From: Bactrocera neohumeralis
Taxonomy: Eukaryota > Arthropoda > Insecta > Diptera > Tephritidae
Direction of reading: 5' to 3'
Assembly: GCF_024586455.1 (NCBI RefSeq)
Contig: NC_065921.1
Span: 79,668,163 to 79,732,162 of the forward strand
DNA length: 64,000 bases
The translations under genes and the position numbers were made by a program. The notes beneath the pieces were generated by a model. That model was given only the letters and a program-made list of their open reading frames with translations. It searched no databases and was not told the origin of the DNA. Below are positions 26,081 through 37,516 of this stretch, one piece after another. Within the stretch, counting starts at the first letter, position 1. Each line of letters starts with the position of its first letter.

Positions 26081-27450
26081 GAGTCAAGGAAAATATTGGG
26101 CAACTCTTTTTACTTTTTACGCTTTGCTAAGCAACTGTCTCCATTTTTTTAAGTGAGAAATACTAAAAGCAAAGCATTCGTTATGGCATACCCTTGTTTT
26201 AGTATGAACTGTCACGCAAAGTTGAAAGTTGTATGTGAATGGACCTTAAATTTCATATAAATCAAAATTTTATCGAATAATTACCAAGGGTTTGGGTGAG
26301 CAGAGACTTTATAAGAGCATTTACAAATCGAAAAACCGCCGCAAACAAAGTTTAGGTTTTAAGCCTGAAATCTGAAAACGTGGTTCTCGGTATTGCGGTT
26401 CGTCTGAAATGGCTACTTTTATGGAACCCTTTTTTTGTCCATAATATTATTTATAAAACTGACCAAATATCGAGTTTATCAACCAAAAAGCTTCATTTTT
26501 ACTGTTAACTCTTATTTCAATAGAGAAACGAATCAAATTGATCTGGTGTTGAAAGAAAACGAGACGAAATTCCAACCGTTAACTAATACTCAGTGCATTC
26601 ATTGCTCGGTTTGGACATTTACTACCTTTTTTAAAATTATTGATATATTTTACAGTGGCTTAAATTTAAAATTTTTGAACAAAAATATATTTTTCCTTAG
26701 CCGATAACGATCTTATCATATTTTTGTCCCCCGAAGTTCTTAGCATAATTTAAAAATATATATTAAGTTTTGAACTAGTATTTAAATATTGTTTGATAAC
26801 CCATTGATCAGTTACCTAATATATTAACTTTGCTTTTCGAAATATTTTTCCAATCAATTAGAAGTGCTAACCAGCTTCATCCCACCATTTCCAATAAAAA
26901 TTTCAATTTAGCACGCTTAGGTGTATCTGTCATACGGCAGCCCCTCTGCTGCCCACCACTTCGACGGAATATGTGTAACGTTCCACTTTCGCGTTGTAAT
27001 CGATTTCGTGGCCGAAAAAATGCACCGTTAACTGGTCAAGCACGCAATCATCGATTTAATTTTTACATCAATTTTCTTTACGATTTTTCTTATTTTTGTC
27101 TTTTTCTGCGCTTTTCTGCAGATTTGTGTTTTTATCTTTGGTTTAACTTTATTTATGGGAAAGATATTAATTTTCCTACTTCGCTTATTTTTTAACAACA
27201 CATTTCGATTGGTCGTTTGAATTGTTTGTGTGCAATGCGTAGGCGCCAAAATTGTTGCCGCAACCAACATGCAAGCGCACACGCACACGTGCAGACATAC
27301 ACCCGAAGGCACGATCGCGTTTCGACGACAACAAGCAGCGCTGTGTCTTGCCAGCAGGCTGACTAACAAGTTTGAAATGCGCGCTGTACTCTGTGTGCAC
27401 AGTGGGTTTGGGTTAGAAAAATATTGGTAAAATATATTATTTAGCGCATC
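26080..27450. other. Non-genic DNA, nothing recognised
   Basis: Overlapping frames on both strands near 26830-27430 lack recognisable domains and look incidental. 27200-27420 is richer in GC with CACACG runs. Confidence 0.35.
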
Positions 27451-28135
27451 AGTCGTCCTTCCTTTTCGCTGTTTGGAGATTCCAAGGGTACCCAGATCCT
27501 TCTCCACCTAGTCTTTCTAATGGAGCTGAGGTCTTGATTGGCGGGTATCTACTGCGTTGACTCCGGGCAACAGGATCTAGCCAGCGCAGCTTATCGTTCT
27601 ATCGACTGTGGTATTTGCCGTTGCCAATGTGCAAAGGATCATAAATCTTCCGCAGAACCTTTCTCTCGAAAACTCGCAACGTCGACTCATCAGTTGTTGC
27701 CATCGTCCAAGCCTCTGCACCATATAAAAGGACGGAAATTATGAGTGACTTAAAGAGTTTGGTTTTTGTTCGTCGAGAGAGGACTTTACTTCTCAATTAC
27801 CTACTCAGTCCGAAGCAGCACCAGTTGGAAAGAGTTATTTTGCGTTGGATTTCGAAGCTCGCGTTATTCTTTGTGATAATGCTGGTTCCAAGATAGACGA
27901 GAATATCTACAACTTCGAAGTTATAACTATCATCAGTGGCGACGACTGTTTGTTTGATGGCAGGAGATATTTTGTCTTGCCCTCAGACCCATTTGTTTCG
28001 TTTACTTATCCAGTCTGGAGAAAGCGGATCTAAAGGCGCGGATGTTAGGGCCAATGATATCGATGTCATCAGCGTACGGTGTACAGCTAACCCTTGCAGA
28101 AGATTGTATCTTCACTATTCAGCTCTGTAGCTCGA
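27450..28135 (-). mobile_element. Non-LTR retrotransposon fragment with YADD motif
   Basis: On the minus strand PYADDIDIIG is encoded at 28049-28079 (YADD at 28065-28076), the reverse transcriptase active site. Further along, 27796-27599 reads KLFKSLIISVLLYGAEAWTM and ERKVLRKIYDP, the conserved C-terminal region after the polymerase. Frameshifts between the two make it dead. 5' parts are missing. Confidence 0.85.
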
Positions 28136-31100
28136 ATTCTTTTCTGTTCTCTTGTTTCTATTAAAGCTTAATCTTTATGGTTCCATATTACCTTAGTGTC
28201 TTAGAGATCTTCTCACTGAAAGCTGGCATTACAAAACACATATCCAGATTCTAGATTTTGTTCTTCCGTATTTCGAAATGTCTTCTGTAGTGTCTGGCCT
28301 GAACTTTGTAACTTTGGATCAGATATTAAATCGAGATCTTACGAAACGGAGCTTCCAAGCCCCAGAACATTGTTTGACGATCTCATATCGTTGCACGAGT
28401 ACCGTTATCGTTAAATTACGGTCAACTAAGCACAAATTTTAATTGAGGAACCACCCTGTCAGAGAAACTACAGTGTTTTATGCGAGACTTTTCCATTACT
28501 TTCAAATTTGTACAAAAGTGAGTGTTCAGTCTACAACGCGAATCAAAATCCGACGGAGCTTCGGTATTTTCAGACTATTTTGATGATTGCTTTCAAACAC
28601 TCAGCAATGGAACTAAATTTTAGGGAAGGAAAATTTGCAATACTTACACTGAATTGACGCCATTAAAGCTTTATTGCTGTTAGAAGCCTCTTTACCACCT
28701 TTTAGTACAAGACCATTGCCAGAGGGTATTGCCAAGCAGTACACCAATAGGTACTTACTTTAGCCAAGAAAAATAAATTTACGTTTTGCAAACAAAAAGA
28801 AATTAAAAAAATAAATAGAAACCTTACGGACCACATACATTTTTTCCAACACTAGCGCCCACTGTATCATCAAAGGAGTATGTATGAGCTTATTGAAATT
28901 GGTGCAACTACTTGTTTGCTTGTTCGTCGGCGCGCTTCGAACACGTTCGATGGCTAAAAAGCGCTCGCGTGCTACAAACAACTCGACGACTAAGCGCGTG
29001 GCCGCAGACAAATGTAGTGGCGCGCGTTGCTTGAATTTTCCACTGACAGCCAACAACAGCTGTCCCAACCATGAGAACATGTTGACTCGACTCTAGCTGT
29101 TGCATTTGCTGTCGCTAACGGCGACTAACAACGCGCAAGTTGCTGCTGTTGCCGCTGCTGCCCAACTCTCTACCCAAAAACCATTTGACTTGCGGAAAAA
29201 CTCGTCTGCCTACGCGCGTGCGCATATGCGCCAACCAACCAGCCAAGTCGCTACACTTTGCTCGCACAACACGCCACACGAATTTGGTACATGTCGTTTA
29301 TGCAGCGCCACCGCCACCGCCGTGACCGCGGCCAGATCGTCGATCACTCGCTTGGCGGCTACCTGGCGCGCTCGTCAATCGCCATAAAAAGTCGCCGCTA
29401 GCACTTTTGTCAACTGGTGGCAGCAACAGCCAGCGCAACAGCAATAACAGCAGGAGCTGGCAGTTGTTGTAGCAGCAGCCAAGCGCGCAACATTTGTTGT
29501 TGACGTTTGACAGCGGCAACAGTTGCATACACGCGCCGAATACGGTGATCCCACTGATCGCGTTGAACGCGCTAATCATTTCTACGCCGTACTACACGAG
29601 CGTCGTGTCACGCGGTGAGTGAGCGCAGAGAATTTTAGTGTGTTTTTGAAGTTCTTGTGCACGCGTCGCGCGAAGTGTTTGGGGCGCGCTTAGTTGGGCT
29701 GAGTGGTTGCTTGTTGTAAGTGGGCGGCGGAAAGCGCCTTTGTGGTGATCTTGTGGATCTTGTTTACAAAAGGTTCCTTTTTTGCTATGTGTTGTGTTGT
29801 GTTGTGTGAGATGATCGCTGTGAAAATGTGAAGAGAGCGTCTTGCAACGTGTGAGTGTCCTGTCGTTGCATGGTGTTTGAATATATGAAAAAGTGGTGGT
29901 TTCGAAAAAAAATAAATGACAGCGCAAAAGCGAAGTTTAAAAGTATTTGTGTTCGTAGAAAGCTTGCCTAACGGATCCTTTTCAGTTCCAGATAAGTTCA
30001 GGCTTCACTTTACTTTTTTTTATACCAAAAAAGTGCTTTGTCGCGTTAAGCCATTATCTAGATCACTCATTACTATTGGCTGCAAAAAATGAATAGTCAA
30101 AACTCACTTCATTTGTATAACTTATTTAAGGGGTACTCAACTCTGTAGCTTTCTGTGTCGCGCTCTTGGTGTAGGTGTTTGCCTGCCACCTTCGCACATT
30201 CTGCTTTATGACTTTAATAAGATTCAAATATTTTGTCGCGATATTAAGAGTAAAAATGTCAACGATTTGCCTTTACTTATTTGCAACGCTGTAAATTTCG
30301 AATGCAGTGCTGCGAGCGCGGCGCAGGAAGTGATGTCATGTGCTGGAAATGCAAGTGAAGAATGTATTATAAAAAATATTTTTGAAATGCATGAAGCGAG
30401 AGGTATACTGTATCCTAAGTGGTGCGGGTGTATGGATTAATTTACTCTTCGAATTTGTAGAAGAGGAATGTATATCCAATAAACAATATCAATTCGTTTG
30501 TTGGTCACTTTCAAAAGTATCTTAGGGGTGCCAGGTGTAAGCTGAACAAATTCTCTAAAGCTGAGTTTAATTTTAGTTAGTCTAGGAATGGAAACTTGTA
30601 CTATCCAGATGGAATTAATTGCTGATGTATGAGCTACTTTAATCGACCGAAGTTCAGCTCGTAGCTTCTTTCTGGTTTAAATAGCATCCGATCCTCATTG
30701 TAGCAGAATCAGAAGATTGATGATACATGCCCAGCTCATTAGCCTTTCTGAGTCTTATATGTGTATTTTATTTAGGTTTAGGTAGTAAATATGAGCCTAG
30801 TTCCGAAGCTGTCTGTAATATCCATAGACTGACAGGACTTTCATTTTTGCTGATGATATATTTTTACTGAATTGGCTTGGTTATTAGAGCTTTGTTCGCA
30901 GTAAAGAAGGGTATCGAAGAAAGTTTAAGCTAACCTTTGTATTGGTCGGAGATAGACTGACTGTTACGAATTTCGTCAGGCATAGTCATTGTTGAGGTTG
31001 GATTTCTGCTTATAAAATATTTTCAGTCAAAAGTTGTCTTCAAATGGTCCCTTCAAACACTTTGCTCAGTAGTAAATCCTCCTACAAGGGACCGTGTTCT
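28135..31100. other. Non-genic DNA with a GC-richer block at 28.9-29.9 kb
   Basis: 28860-29940 is richer in GC with many GCGCG and CAGC words, then AT-rich DNA follows. Several overlapping frames on both strands (for example 29100-29387 + and 29592-29927 -) show no domain. It lies 7.5 kb before the Tsp start, so a promoter or first untranslated exon is possible. No direct evidence. Confidence 0.3.
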
Positions 31101-31104
31101 GGCC

Positions 31105-31230
31105 ACTCCTAAGTGAACGTCCACAGGCAGCGGATAGGTCATATCGTTCGAATGGATGATAACGCTCCAGCTCCAAGTGGAAGATCTCCACTCTATTGGA
31201 GAGATGAATCGCGAAAACGGAGCAATAAAG
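31105..31230 (+). mobile_element. Short tail fragment of a non-LTR retrotransposon
   Basis: The + strand reads RQRIGHIVRMDDNAPAPSGR followed by SPLYWRDE, matching the GHVxRMD..A...GRPxLRWxD signature near the C-terminus of insect non-LTR polyproteins. About 100 bases only. The open frame continuing to 31418 does not look like the element. Confidence 0.65.
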
Positions 31231-32985
31231 AAGAAGAAGTATATCGCTACATACGCCAGTCTAAGGCTAAGGCATGGATAAAGTATTTACGCTTGTTCTT
31301 CACATCGATCCTCCAACAAAAAGGTAGATTTTATCAGAAAAGAGTTTATCATAACAGGTTTTCAATGTATCCAGTCGGAAATCTCCTAAGAAAATGGGTC
31401 AAAGTAACTAAAGGTTGATGGAAGGTTCTAAATCTTCAAAAACCCCCAAAACAAGTTTTATTTCCGAGCTTACTGCGTGACTTAAAACTTAAAGTTAACG
31501 ATAAAAAGGAGATCGTTGTGGTTAGATATTAAGAAATCGCTTCTTAAAGATAGTTCTTCCTCATCAACAGCTCCGACTCACTATTCAACTCAGCAGCAGC
31601 GACATTACCATGAGGTAGATTGAAATTTTGAACTTTTTGATTTCAAAGCAATTTCCAATAATCTTCCAGGTTCATCTGTGCCTTTTATGAGAGTATGTAG
31701 AGTTAGTTCCACTAATTTTGAATTCTTCATTTACCTTGACATCAAGATATACACGAAACATTGCAGAAAAGATTGATGATCTCTTTCGACAGCAATATAA
31801 CTGATTCCTTCATCGCTCACATTTCTCTAGGCGATTATTAACACTTTTATCCATCGTTTCTAGTACCAATGTTGACTTCATTCAGTCTAATGAAGAGCAG
31901 AAATTATTCAGAGCCTAAGAAAAGTAACAAGTACACAAGTCACATAACATAAAATGCAATAAAAATGTGTACAATTGTAACAACAGTTAGTCAGCCTTGC
32001 GGCCAACAATCGATTGCAGCGGCAAAAAGCTGTAAGCGGCTTATCAAACCGTCACAAAGTGAGTTCAGTAGCTCACAGCAGGCCAAATGACAGCTACGGC
32101 GCGTTGTTGTTGTTGCTGCCGAGTCAAAGAATGCTGATCCGACAGTCGCACAGATTATACATATGAGATATGAAGATCGTCGCTGTGCGATCAAGCCAAA
32201 CTGACAGACGCACTGATCGTTAGATAGCCGAATGCTGCTACACATAAACGAAGACTTGTAAACTTAAGTAGGCATAAGTACGTAGCAATGTTGACAAAGA
32301 ATTGGGGGGAAAAAGTGACACTTCAACTGTCACTGATCGGCTGTATTGATTACCCGCTGCTTTCTTTCAAGCAAACACTAGTGAGCTTTTCGACAAACAG
32401 CGGTTGGGCGATTAAAGGTGCCCGAGTTGCAAAGCGTGTGTTGGTGGGCAAGAAAAGCCGCTTGGAATTTCCTTTCTACACAATTCAGTTTACCGAGTTT
32501 TTTCACATGTCATTTCAAGTGCGTGGGTTGTGAGGAATTCATTTAAGCTGCTATTTCCTGCGTCGCGCATAGAAATTGACAAACAATTACTAAGAAAGTG
32601 AAAACTGGTAGCTTTTGTTGGTGTATGACACAATCGCTGCTTCGTGGTTTTGCGGTTATGATATAGCTTCTTATATATATTTATATAATTAGCTTACAGT
32701 CCATTTAAGCATATTTGAGTGAGCTAATTTCTTACCACACCGCTTGGCGACTTGTGAAACTTTTGAAGCATCCAAATTGCGGGACACTTTTGAAAAAGCT
32801 CGAATGAGTACAGCTTGATTGGCTTTGCCCATAAATGTAGATTTATTCTTATTGACTGTGTTAGTACTCTTCAGCTGGCAACAATCTAAATGGAAGGCTT
32901 TATTTGGCGGGCTGACTGGTTTGGCAATTTACTTAACGGGATTGCATCAAATTAAGTTGAGCTCTCAGCTCGAGAGAGGAAAAAA
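31230..32985. other. Non-genic DNA, nothing recognised
   Basis: Short frames on both strands only, with a slightly GC-richer part at 31980-32240. Confidence 0.4.
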
Positions 32986-32999
32986 AAGATAAAAATATT

Positions 33000-33900
33000 T
33001 TTATTGATTCTTCTTAGCAAAGGACATAAATCAAAAAATTAAAATGTTTATAAATAAAACTTAGTTTTCTCTCATCGTGTAAGACGTCTACGTCTACTTC
33101 TCAGTTAGTCCATCCATTAAGTCTAATATACGAAGACTCGTTCGACCTGCTAATGACACGCGTGATGTTTTCCTACAAGTCCTGAATCGCAGCGGGACTG
33201 TTCGCATAGACTTTAGACTTTACATATCCCTGCAGGAAAAAGTCTCACCGAAGAGTTCTTTCAACAAATACACTGATTTATGCGATGTGTGAGAAGTGGC
33301 GCCGCCTTATTGAAACCAAATGTCTAAACCGAGATCATGAGCTTCCATTTTAGTCATTAAATAGTTGGTTATCATAGCACGATAACGGTCGTCATTGACA
33401 GTTACGTTCTTACCGTCACCATTTTTGAAGAAATTCGGACCGATGATTCCACCGCCCACAAACTACACCAAACCGTTGTTTTTTCTGGATGAAATGGCAG
33501 CCCTTGAATCTCTTCAGGTTGCTCTTTGTCCCAAATGCGGCAATTGTGCTTTTTTACATACCCATTGAGCCAGAAATGGGCCTCATCGTTGAACAAAATT
33601 TGGCTCGAAAACGTCAGATCTTCTTGGAACTTTTCAGGAGCCCATAGAACAAAGCTTGAGAAGATTGAGCGCATTGCAGAAGCTGTTTCTTGTACGCTTT
33701 CGATTTAAGATCTCGGCGAAAAATACGCCAAGTCATTCCATACGTCAGTCCGAGTTACTGCGAACGGCGCCGAATAGACGGTCTTCGTGTACACTTTCAG
33801 CGCGCTGCTATATTTTCTTCACTGCGAGCTGGACGGGGCCGATTCGGTAGAATATTATCCAATAATGTATGAATGTTTTTATGCATCCATGAATATATTG
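33000..33900 (-). mobile_element. Tc1-mariner family transposon relic, longest copy
   Basis: On the minus strand 33674-33402 reads ILFNDEAHFWLNGYVKKHNC then RIWDKEQPEEI, HPEKTTVWCSLWA; beyond a frameshift NVTVNDDRYRAMITNYLM (about 33415-33355), then WFQ..GATSHTSHKSVYLLKE, then YVKSKVYANSPAAIQDL. These are the DEAHF catalytic segment, the QDGATxH second aspartate region (its QD lost) and the C-terminus of an insect Tc-type transposase. Several frameshifts make it dead. The 5' part, right of 33680, is also readable but broken. Confidence 0.8.
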
Positions 33901-35235
33901 GTATTTAAGTCACTGAAACAGATAGTGTCAGTCATTTTCGCGCTCTTATTTTTTGTTTTTCATGTTCAACCAGAAATCGAGTATAATTACTAGGTTTAGT
34001 TTCTTAATCCCCTTTGGAAAAGAACTTCCACTTTCAAGTCAATTAGGAAGTTATATCATTTGTAACAACAGATCTAGGTCCAAAATGTTTACTTTGGAAG
34101 CACTTTTCAAACAGAGATCAAACATAATGTCCGTATATTTTAAAGCCTCATGATATATATTGCGTGGTATCTCGTCTTTTGTGTAGGCTCTGCCAGCTTC
34201 AGGTGTCTTACAATAATTGCAAGACCTTGCTCTCTTTGATAAAAACTATAAACGTTGGACCAATGAGGAAAACAACCCTTGTCGAATATCTATTAAAGGG
34301 TTGTCTTTCCAGTTACCATTTGTAATTGATGCTACGATGAAAAGACGGTTGAACCTTGTGTTTAACTCTATCACACTCTAGTCACAAATTTGGTAAAATA
34401 ATAAGCTGGTTGAGAATTACAGGCATGTGGGAACGAAAATATAGTATAATAAGCAAACGGAACGAAGTACTACATAAGACCTCCTTATCTGTCTTTCACT
34501 TTCTTCCTAACTCGCTCACCTCATCGTCACTTTCTGCTCTTTTCGCTGTTCTCAGCTTCTATCTCTCTCTCTCTCTCTCTTGGTGATCATTTAGCAACAG
34601 AGGGTGCAGTGAAGCCTTTAATGCGCTTGAGTTAACGATTTGGCCGCCCCTCCAAAATATTAGCATGCCAAATAATTTTTAATAAATAGTAAATAATAAA
34701 CGTGGATTTTCCAGCTGTTCTCTAGCAATAACAAATTTTGGCCTTTTCATAAAGAATATTATAATTTATTTCTCTCTTGTGCATAAATTTATTTATTCTA
34801 TGTTGTTGTCACATTTGCCTTTGCGGCTACGGCATCTTCCAACTGTGTTGACAAGTCGTGCGCAACTCAATTATGGCAACGGCAACATTTGTTGACTGAA
34901 TTTGGTTGCATTTGCCGGTTTGTCTCTTTGCCACATTCCACACGATGACATTTCTGCGACGCTGCCTCAATGGATGTGGTGTAACGAGTAACACGCTTCC
35001 ACCCAAACGCACCGTCTCTCTCCCGTTCACCCACCTTCACGACGCAGCGACGCACGATTTTTGTAGTTGACACTTGTGTGTGTGTGTTTGTATGTGTGTT
35101 GTTTGTGTTGTGCGAGGTCTTTTATCAACTCAGCTGTCAACGCTTAAATGATAATAGATTTGTGTGTTTGACTAGCCAATTGGCTACTGTTTAATTACGC
35201 GCGATGGCATTGGCATAAAGCTCTGTGATTTGTGC
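33900..35235. other. Non-genic DNA with a CT microsatellite
   Basis: A (CT)n run lies at 34563-34581. 34800-35130 is a GC-richer patch with GTGTGTG. No gene recognised. Confidence 0.4.
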
Positions 35236-35796
35236 ACATTTTTGGGAAAACAATTTTTGAATATTGAAAAATATATTTTTAGGCAAAAAATTTTGTTAAA
35301 AAAAATAAATTCATTTATCATAATGCAAAAAATTATTTGTTTACCGTACTTAAACTATCTTTTATATCTGAATTTGAAAAATTTAGTGAAAAAAAATTCA
35401 AAACTGTCCAGTTCGCTCTTTAATTATATTTTCCCAATTTTAGCGAAAATTTTCTTTTTGGGAAAATTTTTTTTAGGATTATTAATTTATTAAAATATGT
35501 TAAGACTTCTTATTAAATTAATAAATTTATCTTAAATTAATATTTTTTTGCAATAAATATTCTTCGCAGAAATTTCATAAAATTTATTTTTGAAAAACTT
35601 TCAATTTTTTTTTTTGAATTTTCAAATTCTTGTTTTCAAAAATTTTACATTTTTTTTATCCAAAAATTATCAAAAAACTTTTTATTTCCTAAATATAAGA
35701 AAAATCAGTTTATCAATACATTTAGCAAAAATATATTTTAGTAATTTTTCTTATTAGGGAAATTTTAGATTTTCTCTTAAATTAATATATTGTTTT

Positions 35797-35935
35797 CTAA
35801 AAATATTTTTTCAAGAAAAAATTTCATAAAAAATTTTGTTTCAAATAAATTTTTTCTTTCCCAAAAAATAAATAAAAAACAAACTTATTTTAAACAAAAT
35901 TTTTTATGAAATTTTTTCTTGAAAAAATATTTTTA
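35797..35935. repeat. Inverted repeat with about 47-base arms
   Basis: The left arm AATATTTTTTCAAGAAAAAA then TTTCATAAAAAATTTTGTTT (from about 35802) is nearly exactly reverse-complementary to the right arm AAACAAAATTTTTTATGAAA then TTTTTTCTTGAAAAAATATT ending near 35931. The loop is about 45 bases. It could extrude or form a hairpin in RNA. Confidence 0.75.
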
Positions 35936-36519
35936 TATTTATATTATATAATAGATTATATGTATATTTATATAAATAAATACAAAAATATAATTTTTTC
36001 ATCTTATTTATATTTCAAATTTTTTTTCGAATTGAAGTTTTTTGATATACATACATATGTATAATGTTCAAACAATTTGTAGCAAATATGTATGTGTTCT
36101 AATATTTTTTTTAATTAAAATAATTTAAAGTCTCCTCTTAAATTAATAATATTTTTCAAAAAAAAAAAAATGCATAAAAATATTTTATTGAAAAAAATTG
36201 TGCTGTTTTTTTTAAATTATATATAAATTTTTTTTTTTTAATTTTTGTTTTTTTTTTTTTTAATAACAAAAAATGTTTGCAGTTCATCAAAACTTTTTGC
36301 TTTTTAAATAAAAAGGGAAGCATTCGCTATTATTAATATTTTGAATGTTTGGTTTTCTTATTTTAGAACCATAAGTATTTATGAATTTAATTTTTTTTCA
36401 AATTCAATGATAAAATTGAAAAAAACATTTTTTTGAAAGTCAAATTTCTGATTTTTAATCAAAGCAAATAAAACTATTTGCACTTGTGATCAAAAACTAT
36501 TTTTTATTAAATAAATAAT

Positions 36520-36650
36520 AAAAAAAAATTATTTTGAAAAATTAGAAATTTTTATTTAAAAAAAAAAAATTATTTTGAAAAATTGGAAATTTTTATTTAA
36601 GAACAAAAAAAAATTATTTTGAAAAATTGGAAATTTTTATTTTTTTTAAT
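36520..36650. repeat. Tandem repeat of about 50 bases, three copies
   Basis: AAAAAATTATTTTGAAAAAT then T(A/G)GAAATTTTTATTT occurs three times in a row, starting near 36521, 36560 and 36606, separated by A-rich spacers. Copies differ by only a few bases. Confidence 0.75.
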
Positions 36651-37234
36651 TTTTAGTTGTTTCAGTTTTTTGGGTTTCGAAAATATATATTTTTATCGAA
36701 CTCGAATTTTTTTTCTGGTTTTGAAAATTTTTTTTTTTCAAACTCAATTTTACTTGATGGTCACTATTTTTTTAGTCTTCTGCTAGTCTTTCTTTTACAA
36801 ACAAGAAAAACAAACTGTTTCAGGTCAGAAATCAGAAGTCAGAAATTCATATTTAATTTCGAGAGGGGAAAGTATTGTCAAAAAAATCGCTACAAATTTA
36901 AAAAAATGTCCAGTCATTGCTGGAAGATTTAATTATAAATATTTTTTTTTGTTGTAGCTAATTAGGACTATAGAAAAATTGAATATCTATATGTATTAAA
37001 AAATATTTTTTTTCAAGTAAATCTTTTTATTTAGTGTCATATCTGCCCACACCAACAACTTAAGCTCAGAAATCATTTTTGCAAATAAATTAAAAATAAA
37101 AATAAAATATTTGTAAATAAAATTCTTCATGAATTTAAGCAAACTTGGTGGCACAATACCTTGTATTTACTTTGCTCTTGCAATTCGTAATGCCTGTTTC
37201 ATTTGCTTTCTGTTTATTTTGTAAATTTTTGCAG

Positions 37235-37437
37235 CTGACGAATATTCGATAAGACGCCGACAAATATCAGAGACAAGTACACACATACTTACATATGCAA
37301 ACACTTAAGAATTACAGCAGCAACAACATCAAATCAGATAACAATTTTTAAGTTTCATAAACCGCTTTAAAGCGCTACAACAACAACAAGCACAACAAAT
37401 TGCAGACCACCGCGTTTGTTTTTCTCGAAGCTGCGCA
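37235..37437 (+). other. Tsp: Probable 5' untranslated part of the first coding exon of Tsp
   Basis: A T-rich stretch ending TTTTTGCAG at 37226-37234 looks like a splice acceptor, followed by about 200 bases with CAACAA runs and no upstream long frame, leading into the ATG at 37438. If the acceptor is used, at least one noncoding exon and the promoter lie further upstream, perhaps many kilobases away. Inference from sequence only. Confidence 0.45.
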
Positions 37438-37516
37438 ATGAATTGGCGGCTTTTATTTATTTTGGTCGCCACAACACTGTGGATTGGCGATGTATCATCA
37501 CTGTCACTGGATCCAG
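37438..37516 (+). CDS. Tsp: Tsp coding exon 1: start codon and signal peptide
   Basis: The ATG at 37438 opens with Met-Asn-Trp-Arg followed by a hydrophobic core (LLFILVATTLWIG) and small residues (VSS), a classic secretion signal with likely cleavage near residue 21. The exon ends at a GTGGGT donor (37517) after one base of a codon (phase 1). No other upstream in-frame ATG joins this frame. Confidence 0.9.

Larger units (their letters stand above)
35236..37020. repeat. Very AT-rich tract with internal repeats just upstream of Tsp
   Basis: About 1.75 kb of A and T homopolymer-rich sequence. It contains a long inverted repeat (35797-35935) and a triple tandem repeat (36520-36650), both listed separately. 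Frames here (for example 35230-35493, 36657-36932) are rich in Phe, Leu, Lys and Asn as expected by composition alone. Confidence 0.75.

Noticed and set aside
29592..29927. 111-codon minus-strand frame rich in His/Thr
   Set aside because: Arises from GTGTTGTGTTG-type simple sequence; no homology recognised.
35230..35493. Open frames in AT-rich DNA (also 36657-36932)
   Set aside because: Residue content is what A/T homopolymers give; no domain, no conserved pattern.
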